64,000 bases of DNA, from positions 235,536,866-235,600,865 of the forward strand of contig CM077676.1 of the NCBI GenBank assembly GCA_039707655.1, in the 5' to 3' direction. The stretch comes from Elymus sibiricus. Lineage: Eukaryota; Streptophyta; Magnoliopsida; Poales; Poaceae. How positions within the stretch are numbered: the first letter of the stretch is position 1; the number at the start of each line of letters is the position of its first letter. Positions 1 to 10,028 of this stretch are shown here, piece by piece. A program made the translations under genes and the position numbers. The notes beneath the pieces were generated by a model. It saw only the letters and a list, made by a program, of their open reading frames with translations, was not told the DNA's origin and did no database searches.

Positions 1-36
1 CTCCAAGACGGCGAGAATGAGGCTAATACCATCGAG

Positions 37-3000
37 ATGTCCAAGCCCGACGAGCTCCAAGACAACGCTCCAAAATCCTCATGCACAAACGGCGCGACGA
101 CGACTACGACTACGAAGCAACTCAAGGATCAAGATTTAGAGGCGAGCGACAAGGTGGCGAGCAAGGATGATGCTTCCATCTTTGGAGGCGAGAGTGAGAT
201 GATCGAGCATGGAATTTTCCCTTCGGTCATGGAGGCGAGTGATGATGTGCCATCTTCGGCCTTCATCCACGGTGATGGCGATGAGGCGGTTGAGCATGGA
301 ATTTTCCCTTCGACCAAGGAGGCGTATAGTGATGAGTTGAGCGACTTGTGCATCCATATTGAGAGTGAGAGTAACTTCACCACTAGCCCCATATATGATG
401 AGTTGCCCCAATTCCAAGGTGAGGAGAGCCACCACCACCACCACTTGAGTGATTTGAGTGACTCCACCATATGTGACATTGAGTGCACCTATTTTGAGGG
501 AATGAGTGAGCCACCACATAGAGAGAGTGAGGTAGTTGATAGGTCTTGTGAGGCCATTTCGATTTCTAATGACTTAACTTCTACCTCTATTATGTCTTCT
601 CATTTGGTGCTAGGTCCCATATACGATGACGCCTCGATACTCGATGACTCCGTCCTTCCTTTGGACAAGACGATGGCCATGGTGGACTATGATACACCCC
701 CCACATGGTTCCATCACGATGATGATGACCACGAGTTGGTCTTTCCCACCTCACCTACACCACATGTGTGGAATGAGAAAGGTAGCATAGGTGAAGGTGA
801 TGCTCTTGTCCCACTAGTGGACACTGATTGCTTGCATGATGTAGATCCTCCTATTGACACGCTTCATGCTAGTATGATTTCCCCATGCGATGATTTACCC
901 ATTTATGATGAGTTTGATGATTGCCATGCGGAGTCTATTAGTTGTGATGCCATGTTGCATAGGATTTCTTGTGCTAATTCTCTCGGTCACATCATGTTTG
1001 CAACCCCTCTTGACTTTTCATATGCTATGCATGAGATCTCCCATATGTCATATTTGCAATCTCATCGTAGTGACTATGCATATTCCATTAAAATAAACCC
1101 AATTTGCACATATGGAATAGATGACAAGCCCATGGTTATTGGCATTTGTTTTTCTTGTGATGACATTGATATGCTCCCTTTGCATCATTTCTCCTATATG
1201 CCATGCCATGACCACCTAGCTTCGGACATGCATTGTTTGCCATGTTGTCAATTTTCTCCATATAATGCTTCCACTATTGCACATGAGGAGACCCCCATAG
1301 TTTCCTCATCCATATTAGGAGATTGTGACCCATCCTATACATTGCATGATTTCCATGATTGTGTGCACGATATGCTCCCCATGGTTAATGCTATTGTTGT
1401 GCCACATACTTGCATGCTCAATTTATGTCCCCATCGTGTTATACATAACAACTATTCTTTCATGATGGATGACATGTTCATATACCATGCCTCAAATTTC
1501 TTTGAGCATTGCTTGTTTTGTGCTAACTCTCACATGCACATACACATCATGATGGATGATGTGTACATTTACCATGCACACACTTTGTTCGGTTTGTGTC
1601 TTTCTTGTGTAGGTCATCACACATACTCGTCATCCTCGCAAGCGCATGAGTTGACAAAACGAGCTCTAGAGAGCAATGATGATTTGGGATCCCACGGATT
1701 GTCAATCCCACCGCTCCCTTCGCGCAAAGACTTCGTGCATTTCTTCTACATGGCCCTCACATGGTTATGGGTTATTGTCCATTATATATCATTTGCCCAT
1801 CTTGCCATGTTCACTTTGCATGATATGCTCATTCCTATGCATTTGCCATGCATTTGTGGCCCATGCTTTGCATCTCACATGACACTTGATTCTAGTATTT
1901 ATATGTGTATTTGCATGCTTGGTGGAGATATTGCTTGTTATTGCCATGTTCCTTTAGTGGATTCCTCTAGTATGTTGCATCTTCGCGCTACTAGTTTACA
2001 TGCCATGATAGATATGCTTGCCTATGTTGCGTCACTGATGATTCATACTTGCTCGTTTCATGCGGTTGATGGCATCCATTCACATGCTTTGCACATGATT
2101 GATATTGCTTCTTGTCATATATCTCCATATGTTGCCTCTCGCATGCTAGATGATTTGACATGTATGGAGTGCAATAATGATTTTAGTCTTGCTAATGAGA
2201 TTGCCCCCATAGCTTTCTCCCATATTATTGGAGTTTTTGACATCTTTCATGTGAAGCATGCTTGTCTTCCTTCTTTGCACCATATACCTAGTGCCATGAA
2301 TATATCCATTGTTGCATCATATTATTCATGCACTTTTGCTTCTAATGGTTATGTGCAAGAGAAGAGAACCATCATGATGGATGATGTGTTTATCTACCAT
2401 GCACATACGTTGTTTGCTTTGTTGTGTGCATGTGTAGGATCGTTCGACCCCGTGTCAACTTCCACTTCACGTGAGTTGACCATTCGAGCTCTTGAGAGCG
2501 AGCCACTTTCGACCGATGTGCTTCTACAACGCATTTTCTACCACTTCGGCATTGTGAAGGACGCACAAGAACATACTTTTGAGGTGATATCCTTCTCTTT
2601 TGAGAATCCCAACACCATGAGCATGAATATTGTGGATCATACTTCATGTGTTGCTTGCACTATGACACATTGCACACATGCTAGAGATTTTGTTTTGACT
2701 TGTCATTGCCACATTGCCATGCCTCATGATATATATGTCTTGTGTGTTGCATCGAACATGATTATCCCATGCTATTCCCATGTGTTTGATTGCAACAATG
2801 TCATTTCTTCACATATGCCATGTCTCATTGATTGCTACATGCTTGACTTGATTGCCTCACAAATGATGAACACTTGCTCTTTCCATAGTGTTGAGTGCCA
2901 CACTATCTTCACTACACCATATGCACGTTATGCTTGGATTGTCTTGTACCTTGGATTGCCCCATGTGTTTAGACATCTCATTATATTTGGTGTTGTGAAT

Positions 3001-3672
3001 GATTCCTATGCCTACCATAGACCTTTTGTTGAGCACCTTGTGCATGCTTGCTATGACATTGAGGTAGATGCTTGTTCATTTGTCACACATATTAGCATCT
3101 TTACCTCACCTTTGCATGATTGTTTCCATGATGTCTTTGCATGTGCTCAATTGATATGCTTACTTGACATGCCACACTTCCTTGTCACACCTAATGCTAT
3201 GCATGATGACAACACTTGTTGGGTGAATCGCCACTTGAATGCTTGGTTTTGCGCTAACGCTAACCACATTTGTTTTTCCGAGTGTTTGTTGTCTTTGCTC
3301 CTTTTGAAGGAATCACAAGACGGTGCGACATTGGAGAGTGCCCATTTCGAGCTACAAGATGATAAGTTCTTGGTGATCGTCCACTACTACACGGCGGCGC
3401 CATCTCTTTCCCATGGTGATTTGGCTTTTGATCCGAGGATGGATCTTTCCCAAGGGGGAGGGGATGATGCGGAGCATCCTACAGACATCACCATACCAAG
3501 AGTCCGTTTGGCAAGTGACACGTTCCACATCTACGCCACATACATAAAGGTGAATCATCTCCTTTACACGTGTTCACTTGACCCCTTCGAGGATGGTATA
3601 CTACTTGACACCCCTCTCGTGTGCATGCATAGGTATTGTCGGAACTACACGGACGACGAGGAGGAGTGCTAG
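37..3672 (+). CDS. Long Cys/His/Met-rich ORF of a non-autonomous gypsy-like retrotransposon (Gypsy-N)
   Basis: A single uninterrupted 1211-codon frame. I recognise the general type (large ORFs of unknown function in the 3' half of Triticeae gypsy-like elements) but no enzymatic domain: no RT, integrase or protease motif is visible. The first ~330 residues are acidic and Ser/Asp/Glu rich, with a repeated MIEHGIFPS/AVEHGIFPS motif near residues 56-90 and a His run near 134. The remainder is unusually rich in Cys, His, Met and Tyr. A motif beginning MMDD and ending IYHA occurs at about residues 476, 505 and 780; the second and third copies are followed by a matching block ending in RALES. The last ~70 codons run through the polypurine tract into the LTR, so the C-terminus is encoded by U3. 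The element start lies left of the window, so the true N-terminus may be upstream. Function unknown; absence of stops over 3.6 kb is notable among its decayed neighbours. Confidence 0.6.
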   Translation: MSKPDELQDNAPKSSCTNGATTTTTTKQLKDQDLEASDKVASKDDASIFGGESEMIEHGIFPSVMEASDDVPSSAFIHGDGDEAVEHGIFPSTKEAYSDELSDLCIHIESESNFTTSPIYDELPQFQGEESHHHHHLSDLSDSTICDIECTYFEGMSEPPHRESEVVDRSCEAISISNDLTSTSIMSSHLVLGPIYDDASILDDSVLPLDKTMAMVDYDTPPTWFHHDDDDHELVFPTSPTPHVWNEKGSIGEGDALVPLVDTDCLHDVDPPIDTLHASMISPCDDLPIYDEFDDCHAESISCDAMLHRISCANSLGHIMFATPLDFSYAMHEISHMSYLQSHRSDYAYSIKINPICTYGIDDKPMVIGICFSCDDIDMLPLHHFSYMPCHDHLASDMHCLPCCQFSPYNASTIAHEETPIVSSSILGDCDPSYTLHDFHDCVHDMLPMVNAIVVPHTCMLNLCPHRVIHNNYSFMMDDMFIYHASNFFEHCLFCANSHMHIHIMMDDVYIYHAHTLFGLCLSCVGHHTYSSSSQAHELTKRALESNDDLGSHGLSIPPLPSRKDFVHFFYMALTWLWVIVHYISFAHLAMFTLHDMLIPMHLPCICGPCFASHMTLDSSIYMCICMLGGDIACYCHVPLVDSSSMLHLRATSLHAMIDMLAYVASLMIHTCSFHAVDGIHSHALHMIDIASCHISPYVASRMLDDLTCMECNNDFSLANEIAPIAFSHIIGVFDIFHVKHACLPSLHHIPSAMNISIVASYYSCTFASNGYVQEKRTIMMDDVFIYHAHTLFALLCACVGSFDPVSTSTSRELTIRALESEPLSTDVLLQRIFYHFGIVKDAQEHTFEVISFSFENPNTMSMNIVDHTSCVACTMTHCTHARDFVLTCHCHIAMPHDIYVLCVASNMIIPCYSHVFDCNNVISSHMPCLIDCYMLDLIASQMMNTCSFHSVECHTIFTTPYARYAWIVLYLGLPHVFRHLIIFGVVNDSYAYHRPFVEHLVHACYDIEVDACSFVTHISIFTSPLHDCFHDVFACAQLICLLDMPHFLVTPNAMHDDNTCWVNRHLNAWFCANANHICFSECLLSLLLLKESQDGATLESAHFELQDDKFLVIVHYYTAAPSLSHGDLAFDPRMDLSQGGGDDAEHPTDITIPRVRLASDTFHIYATYIKVNHLLYTCSLDPFEDGILLDTPLVCMHRYCRNYTDDEEEC
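3452..3464 (+). other. Polypurine tract of Gypsy-N
   Basis: AAGGGGGAGGGGA lies directly before a TG dinucleotide that starts the presumed 3' LTR. Such a tract primes plus-strand DNA synthesis in LTR retrotransposons. Here it is inside the long ORF and encodes a QGGG run. Confidence 0.65.
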
Positions 3673-4481
3673 CGCAAGGGAACAAATACACCATCCAAGA
3701 GGGAAGCTTGGAAGCGGAGAAGGAACCGTCAAGAAGAAGGCCGAGTTCCACCAACACCGGTGGGAAGGTCTCGAGGAAGCCGGGAGCCAACAGTACGAAG
3801 GAAGAAGACGTGCCCAGGCAACCCTGTGTGCACGACCCCTCCAGAGAGCTACTGGACTTTGCTGGACGTACCCCGTGCCCATGGGACCACCGTGCCCACA
3901 GTACAAGCCCGGGCGCACGGGCTAATTTGCCAGGTCACCGGATACCCCGTGCGCACGGGCTCCACTTACCCCATGCACATGGGGCTGCCTTTGTGCAGCT
4001 GTTGGGCTTGCCCATGTATTTCCCATTTCGCCCCTCCTTACCCCTTCATGCCTTGGACCTATATATATACTCCTCCTCCTCCATTGAGGGATAGCTGAGA
4101 TTGGATCTAGGCATTAGAGCTTAGCTCATGTACCTTCCCCTATGGGATTCCTCCTAGGAGAAGATCCCTAGTGGATATCAAGACCTCTTCGGAGAAGATC
4201 CCCCAAGTGGATATCAAGACCCCTTCATGGGAAGATTCCTCCAAGGAATTCAAGACCCATCTCTCCTAGAAATTTGGATGAACTACCTTTGTATCTTTAT
4301 TTCCCTTTTTGTTCTGGGATCTTGATGCACCTCTTGTATTGCTTGTGATTTGAGGAGAATTTGGTGTGGATCTTGTCCATTAGAGTGTTGTTCTTGTGTT
4401 TTCCCCCTTGTATTCTTGGTGTTCTTCCTCAAATCCACCTCCAATTCGTGAACATCGGGCCACCTAGGGTTTTGCCCTACA
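3465..4481 (+). repeat. 3' LTR of Gypsy-N
   Basis: Begins TGATGCGG right after the polypurine tract and can be ended at CCCTACA (4475-4481), giving about 1.0 kb with TG...CA ends. It contains a TATA box at 4059-4069 and, after it, a repeated block: three versions of GAAGATTCC/GAAGATCCC followed by a 'tcaagacc' phrase between 4150 and 4260. The 5' LTR is outside the window, so the boundary and target duplication cannot be confirmed. An alternative right end is the CA at 4511-4512. Confidence 0.55.
4059..4069 (+). promoter_or_regulatory. TATA box in Gypsy-N LTR
   Basis: CTATATATATA, about 590 bases into the LTR and followed by a TCC-rich stretch, is where the U3 promoter of such an element is expected. 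Confidence 0.45.
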
Positions 4482-4519
4482 TCCGAAAACATGATGCAAA
4501 ATGGATGTATCAACTCCCC

Positions 4520-5396
4520 TGTCGGGCCATTGGGAACCAGGGTACCATGGCCCGTCTGCCTGTGGCCCAGGAAGCGATGCTTGACGAAGGCCCAAGACGC
4601 GGCCCAACTAAGGGCGCTGCGAAGCAAAGACACCTCACGAGGCACCGGCCTCAAGAGGACCCCTCCTGTGGGAGCAACGACCAAGACTTAGCCGCAGTAG
4701 CGGCGGAAGCCTCGTGAGGCGGCCCCCCGAGGTGGCTGCCCGAGGTCGACCGAGCCTGACATGAGCCACGCGGTCCTGTGCCCACCACGTGGGTGACGCG
4801 CGCGTGGCGACGAATGGTGACAGAGGCCGCGCCAGCGGGCGCGGACAGAGAGGCTTTCCCCTTTGGTGATAAAGGGAGCCGCCCATCTGCCTTCCTCCAA
4901 AGCAAGTCCCAAGGACTGCCCATTTGATGAAAGAAGACCAAGACAGCAAGGCGTGCAGGGCGGAGGTCATCACCGAGCCCACCGGCGTGTCATGGATCAT
5001 GCTTTTGCAGGCGAAGACCACCTTTAGTCAGGATAGCCTGAGCGCCTGTCCCCTTTCAAAACCCGCCAAGTGTGGCAACCCTTCCCGCCGATATTTTCAG
5101 GGGAAGAGGACCAAGGCGGATATAAAAGGGGGGCAGTGCTGCCATAGTAGGGGATCGATTCCTTCATCTCCTACCTTGTACGCGAGAACACCCTCGGGCC
5201 GCAGTAATCCCAACACAAGCAGGAGTAGGGTTTTACACTGCAAGGTGGCCCGAACCTAGGTAACCGTCGTGTCCCCTGTCGTGCTTTGCGCTCGTGTGCT
5301 CTCGACGTAGCCTCGCCGTGGTCACCCTTGGAGAGGTAGGAACTAGCTAGCCCCCAGTGTTCAAACCTTTGGGTCCCCGGAGCCCCGATTCCGGCA
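4520..5396 (+). repeat. 5' LTR of Gypsy-R
   Basis: Starts TGTCGGGCC and ends CCGGCA just before a primer-binding-site-like sequence, about 877 bp. It is GC-rich and contains a TATAAAA box at 5121-5127. The 4482-4519 gap before it belongs to no recognised feature. The candidate target duplication is TCCCC (4515-4519) but the other side is lost. Confidence 0.7.
5121..5127 (+). promoter_or_regulatory. TATA box in Gypsy-R 5' LTR
   Basis: TATAAAAGGGGGGC is a strong TATA box about 270 bases before the LTR end. Transcription of the element would start shortly downstream. Confidence 0.6.
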
Positions 5397-5398
5397 TT

Positions 5399-5417
5399 TG
5401 ACGGGCCAGGTAGGGGG
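5399..5417 (+). other. Primer binding site of Gypsy-R (tRNA-Arg type, mutated)
   Basis: TGACGGGCCAGGTAGGGGG two bases after the LTR resembles the TGGCGCGCCAGG-type site of Tat/Retand elements (complementary to the 3' end of a tRNA-Arg), with mismatches in the first bases. Confidence 0.6.
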
Positions 5418-5493
5418 CTGCTTCGGTTCTTCCCACCTCCTCACTGCCATGGCCGTCGCTCGTCGTGAGCGCTACGCGCGCTGAACTGCCAGG

Positions 5494-7876
5494 GTGGCCG
5501 AGACGGAGCCTGTCGCCCGTGACTACCGTCGACGCCGCGTTGCCGGTGCCGCCACCGACCCCGCCGCGAGGGAGCAGCAGGCTTCCTCTCTCCACCCGTC
5601 CATGCAGGCGGACGGCCATACCGCCATGGCCTCCTCCCTCGCCCGCCGCGACGCGTCGGCCCCGCAGGCCGCGCTGCTCATGGCACGCGAGCTCCTACGC
5701 CGGCTACGATGCCTGGCTCGGCCGCATCACCGAGCTCGTCAACACCGCCGGAGACGCCCCGGCGCCCTCTCTCTCGCTCCCTCCTCCGCCGTATCGCGTT
5801 GGGGACCTGGCGCATGGCGCGCCGCCTCTGCCTCCTCCGCCCAGCGAGGGTGCCAGGCGCCGCCGTGACACGCGGGCGCATGAGCCGTCCCGCGGCGCGT
5901 CTTCGCTGGACCATGGCGAGCCTAGCTGCCAGATCGTCCGGCACGCGCCACCCGACGCGCGCGTGCTCCTCGAGCGGCAGCGGCAGCGCCAAGACAAGAC
6001 CATCCAGGAGGTCGCAGCCGCCAGCTGCCAGAACCGTGTTACCCTTGCTGGTGGCGTTCCCTCAACCTGTGGGGGCTGCCGCGCCTTCACCCGCGAACTG
6101 CGCCCTGTGGTGTGGCCCACCAATTTCAAGCCGGACCTGCCTCCGCGCTACGATGGCACCCCCAACCCCGCAGAGTTTCTGCAGCTCTATGCCCTGAGCA
6201 TCGAAGCAGCGAACGGCGATGACAAGGTCATGGCGAACTGGTTTCCCATGTCCCTCAAGGACGGCCCACGCTCATGGCTCATGAACCTCCCTAAGGCGTC
6301 CATCTCCTCGTGGGTCGAGCTCTACCGGCAGTTTGTCGCCAACTTCAAGGGCACGCATGAGCACTCCCTCACGCTCAACGACCTACGTGCCGTGCGCCAG
6401 TGCTCGGACGAGACTCTCTGCAAGTACATCCAGCGCTTCAGCCAAGTGCGCAACAAGATTTCGTGTGCCCCCCTGGCCGCCATCGTCTCTGCGTTCTCCA
6501 ACGGCATCACGGACGTCTGGATGCACGAGAAGCTCACCGTCAACGACGAGCTCGACTCCGTGCTCGAGTTGTTCGACCTCACCGACAGGTGCGCCAAGGC
6601 CGAAGAAGGTCGTCTCTTCACCCACAACGACCCCGACGCGGCGCCAGACACCGCCAAGGCCAAGAACAAGGACGCCAAGCGTAAGGGCCCTGCCGTGCTC
6701 GTGGCGGAGCCCGAGCAGAAACACGGCCGTGAGCGTGACGAGCCCAAGAAGGACAACCGCCCTCTCTGTGCCTACCACAACTCGCACTCCCATAGCACCG
6801 AGGACTGCCACGAGCTCAAGTTGCTTCGCAACGAGCGCCTGGGCCGCGGCGGCGACCGCAACGATCGCGGCACCGACCGCGATCGCGGCCGCAATGGCAA
6901 CCGCTGGGTAGACCGCAACGCCAACAGCAACTTCCGACAGGGCTGGCGCGACCAGTCTCGCGAGGCCGCCTGGCGCGACCAGCCTCGTGAGGCCAACCCT
7001 CAGGCAAATGCCGCTCTTCCACCGCTGCCGCTGCCACCCCGAAGGAACGACGGCAACCAGCCCGACGAGGGCGCTGGGGGCTACCAGGAACCTCGTGGCG
7101 TGGCCTGCATCCTTGGCGGGGCCCAGGCTCCCGCATCCAACCGCCACTTCAAGTTGTTCTCTCGCGAGGTGAACGCTGCCCTCCCGAGGCCTGAGGCCTC
7201 TCGACCCCTCAAGTGGTCGCAGTACGCAATCGATTTCGACTCCAATAATCACCCCAAGACTTCAAGCGATGCGGGCACGGTCTCCATGTTGTGCACCCCC
7301 ACCATCAGCAACGTCTCCGTCACCAAGATGCTCATCGACGGAGGTGTCGGCTTCAACGTGATCTCCATTGAGACCTTCGAGCAGCTCCAAGTGCCCTACG
7401 AGCTGCTGATGCCGACCAGGCCCTTCTCCGGAGTGACTGATGGCTCCACCACCCCTCTGGGGCAAGTGTGGCTTCCTGTCACCTTTGGCACCCGCAAGAA
7501 TTACCACACCGAGCTCATCGACTTCGACGTGGCGCACATCGGCCTACCGTACAATACCATCCTGGGCTACCCGGCACTCGCCAAGTTCATGGCGGCGACC
7601 CATCATGCCTACAACGTCCTCAAGATGTCGGGCTGCAGCGGCATCATCACCGTCTGCTGTGACGAGAAGGATGTGGTCCGCTCCCTCGAGAGCGCATACA
7701 AGGTTGTAGCCACCGCCTATCCTGCCGACAAAGACATCTCCGAGCCTCATGAGGCCGCACCCGCGAAGAAGAAGCAGCTCTTCCCCCAGGACCGCGCAGA
7801 GACGAAGAAAGTGACAGTGGATGGCAGCGGCTCAGGCCCCGCCTTCACCATCGGCACCGGCCTCTCTCCTGCATAG
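5494..7876 (+). pseudogene. gag-pro: gag and protease region of Gypsy-R
   Basis: The N-terminal part reads in one frame from about 5494 to 5700 (…AALLMARELLRR) and continues after a shift in the frame ending at 7876 (YDAWLGRITELV…), so a frameshift lies near 5700. From about 6120 a retrotransposon gag domain follows (LPPRYDGTPNPAEFLQLY, WLMNLPKASISSW, FKGTHEHSLTLNDLRAVRQ). Next come a basic Arg/Asp/Asn-rich stretch (6830-6960) and an aspartic protease-like domain: IDGG at 7334-7345, then NTILGYPALAKF. DGG instead of the usual DSG/DTG is common in this clade. The frame ends at a TAG (7874-7876), after which the homologous polyprotein continues in the same frame, so this is a premature stop. 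No credible ATG: an upstream ATG at 5450 meets a stop after 11 codons. Confidence 0.75.
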
Positions 7877-10028
7877 GAAGACGCGCTCGTCACCTTCCTT
7901 CGGGCAAACTCAGATGTGTTCGCCTGGACAGCTTCTGATTTGTCCGGTGTGCCGAGGGAGGTGATCGAGCACCACTTAGCGGTGTGCCCCAACGCACGCC
8001 TCGTGAAACAGAAGGCATGGCGCCAGGCGCCAGAGAAGCAAGATTTCATCATCAAGGAAGTTCAGAAGCTCCAAGAAGCTGGAGTCATCCGTGAGGTGCG
8101 CCATCCCGAATGGCTCACCAACCCAGTCATGGTGCCCAAGAAGTGCGGCAAGGAGCGAATGTGCGTCGACTTCACGAGCCTCAACAAGTTCTGCCCTCAA
8201 GATCCCTTCCCGCTGCCCCGCATCGACCAGATTGTGGACTCCACCGCCGAGTGCGAGCTGCTATGATTCCTAGATGCCTTCTCAGGCTACCACCAGATCA
8301 AGATGGCAGCTGAAGATGTGGAGAAAACGGCCTTCATCACCCCCTACGGCATATACTGCTACATCTGCATGCCCTTCGGCCTCAGGAGCGCCGGGGCCAC
8401 CTTCCAGAGGCTAATGCGCATCACCTTGGGGCCCCAGATGGGGAGAAACGCGGAAGCCTACGTCGACGACATCATTGTCAAGACTCGCGAGGCCTGGTCC
8501 CTCCTCGCGGACCTCCAGGAGATGTTCGACAACCTGCGCAAGGTCAACCTCAAGCTCAACCTAGACAAGTGCATTTTTGGAGTCCCCTTCGGCAAGCTGC
8601 TTGGCTTCCTGGTCTCCCACCGCGGCATCGAGGCCAATCCCGAGAAGATCAAGGCCATTGAGAAGATGTATCCTCCCCAGAACCTCAAGCAAATGTAGCG
8701 CCTGGGGGATGCATGGCCTCACCAGGGCGCTTCATCTCCAAGTTCGGCAAGCGAGCCCTACCATTCTTCAAGCTCATGAAGAGATCCGGCCCCTTCAAGT
8801 GGACTCCCGAGGCCGACGCTGCCTTCGAAGACCTCAAGAGGTACCTCACGAGCCCGCCCATCATGGTCGCGTAGCGCTCTCGCGAGCCCCTGCTTTTATA
8901 CTTGGCAGCTACCCCCCAGACGGCTAGCGCAGCCTTGGTGGTTGTTCGAGAAGAGCGCGTCTACACACAGAAGAAGCCTGCCGCGCTGGCATCACCCGAG
9001 GTCGCGTCATCACCTGCTGAGGCCTCGCCTCATGAGGCCCTTGGCGAGCCGCCTCCCGAGGCCGCGCCTCCACCTGCCGAGGGCCCCCCTCAGGAGGCCC
9101 CCGGTGAGCCGCCTCGCGAGCCGCCTCACAAGCCGCCCGAGCCTCACGCGCCCCCCGGGCCCCCCGAAGACCAAGCTGCTACGACAACTACTCACCTCGT
9201 CGAGCACCCGGTGTACTTCGTCAGCACAGTGCTGCGGGATGCGCGCGAACGCTACCCCATGCAGCAGAAGCTCCTCCTCACACTCCTCGTCGCCTCCAGG
9301 AAGCTGCGCCACTACTTCCAGGGCCATCTCATCAAGGTGATCTCGTCCTACCCCCTGGACCAAGTCTTGCGCAGCCCCAACGCCGCTGGCCGCGTCGCCG
9401 AGTGAAACATCAAGCTGCAGGCCTTTGAGCTGGAATTTTGCACAACAAGGGTGATCAAGGGTGCAGCCCTGGCTAACATCATAGCAGAATGGACGGATCT
9501 GCCCCAGGAGGGGCCTCGCGAGGACGAATCCCTTTTGCCTGGAGACGAGGCACCTGGCGGCTGGTCCATGCACTTCGATGGCGCCTTCTCCTGGCAGGGC
9601 GCGGGGGCTGGCGTCATGCTCACCTCGCCAACATGAGATAAGCTCTAGTATGCTGTCAAACTCTGCTTCAAGCGCGACGACAAGGTCTCCAACATCATCA
9701 CGGAGTACGAAGGCCTCATCGCCCGCCTCAAGGCTGCTTTCGCTCTCGGCATCAAGCGCCTCATCATCAAGGGGATTCGCAGCTCCTCATCAACTTCTCC
9801 AAAAAGAGCTACAAGCCGAAGGACGAGCACATGGCTACCTATCTCTAAGAGGTACATAAGCTTGAGAAACGTTTCCTTGGCCTGGAGCTCCAGCACGTCC
9901 CCCGTGGTAGCAACAAGGAAGCCAACGACATCGCCAAGCGAGCGTCCCGCCGCGAGCCCCAAAGCCCCGGCGTCTTTGAGGAAAGGCTCCTGAAGCCGTC
10001 AGCTACACCACCTGCCGTGAGCACCACA
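7877..10028 (+). pseudogene. pol: Reverse transcriptase-RNase H region of Gypsy-R
   Basis: Continues from the protease frame: EDALVTFLRANSDVFAW, then the RT core (RMCVDFTSLNKFCPQ, DPFPLPRIDQIVD, FLDAFSGYHQIKM, PFGLRSAGATFQRLM) and the catalytic YVDD at 8459-8470. Premature stops lie at 8264-8266 and 8696-8698. A one-base shift near 8710 moves the frame for the RT-RNase H linker (FKLMKRSGPFKWTPEADAAFEDLKRYL), with another stop near 8872. A Pro/Glu-rich stretch (about 8990-9180) interrupts the linker/RNase H part. More stops follow near 9403 and 9634-9648, another shift near 9775 and a stop near 9846. The second RNase H portion (WSMHFDGAFSWQGAGAGV, EYEGLIARLKAA) leads to the point where the solo LTR inserted. 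Not translatable as it stands. Confidence 0.75.

Noticed and set aside
6383..7252. 289-codon minus-strand ORF opposite Gypsy-R gag
   Set aside because: Antisense shadow of a GC-rich coding region; hydrophobic/Arg-rich composition with no motif.
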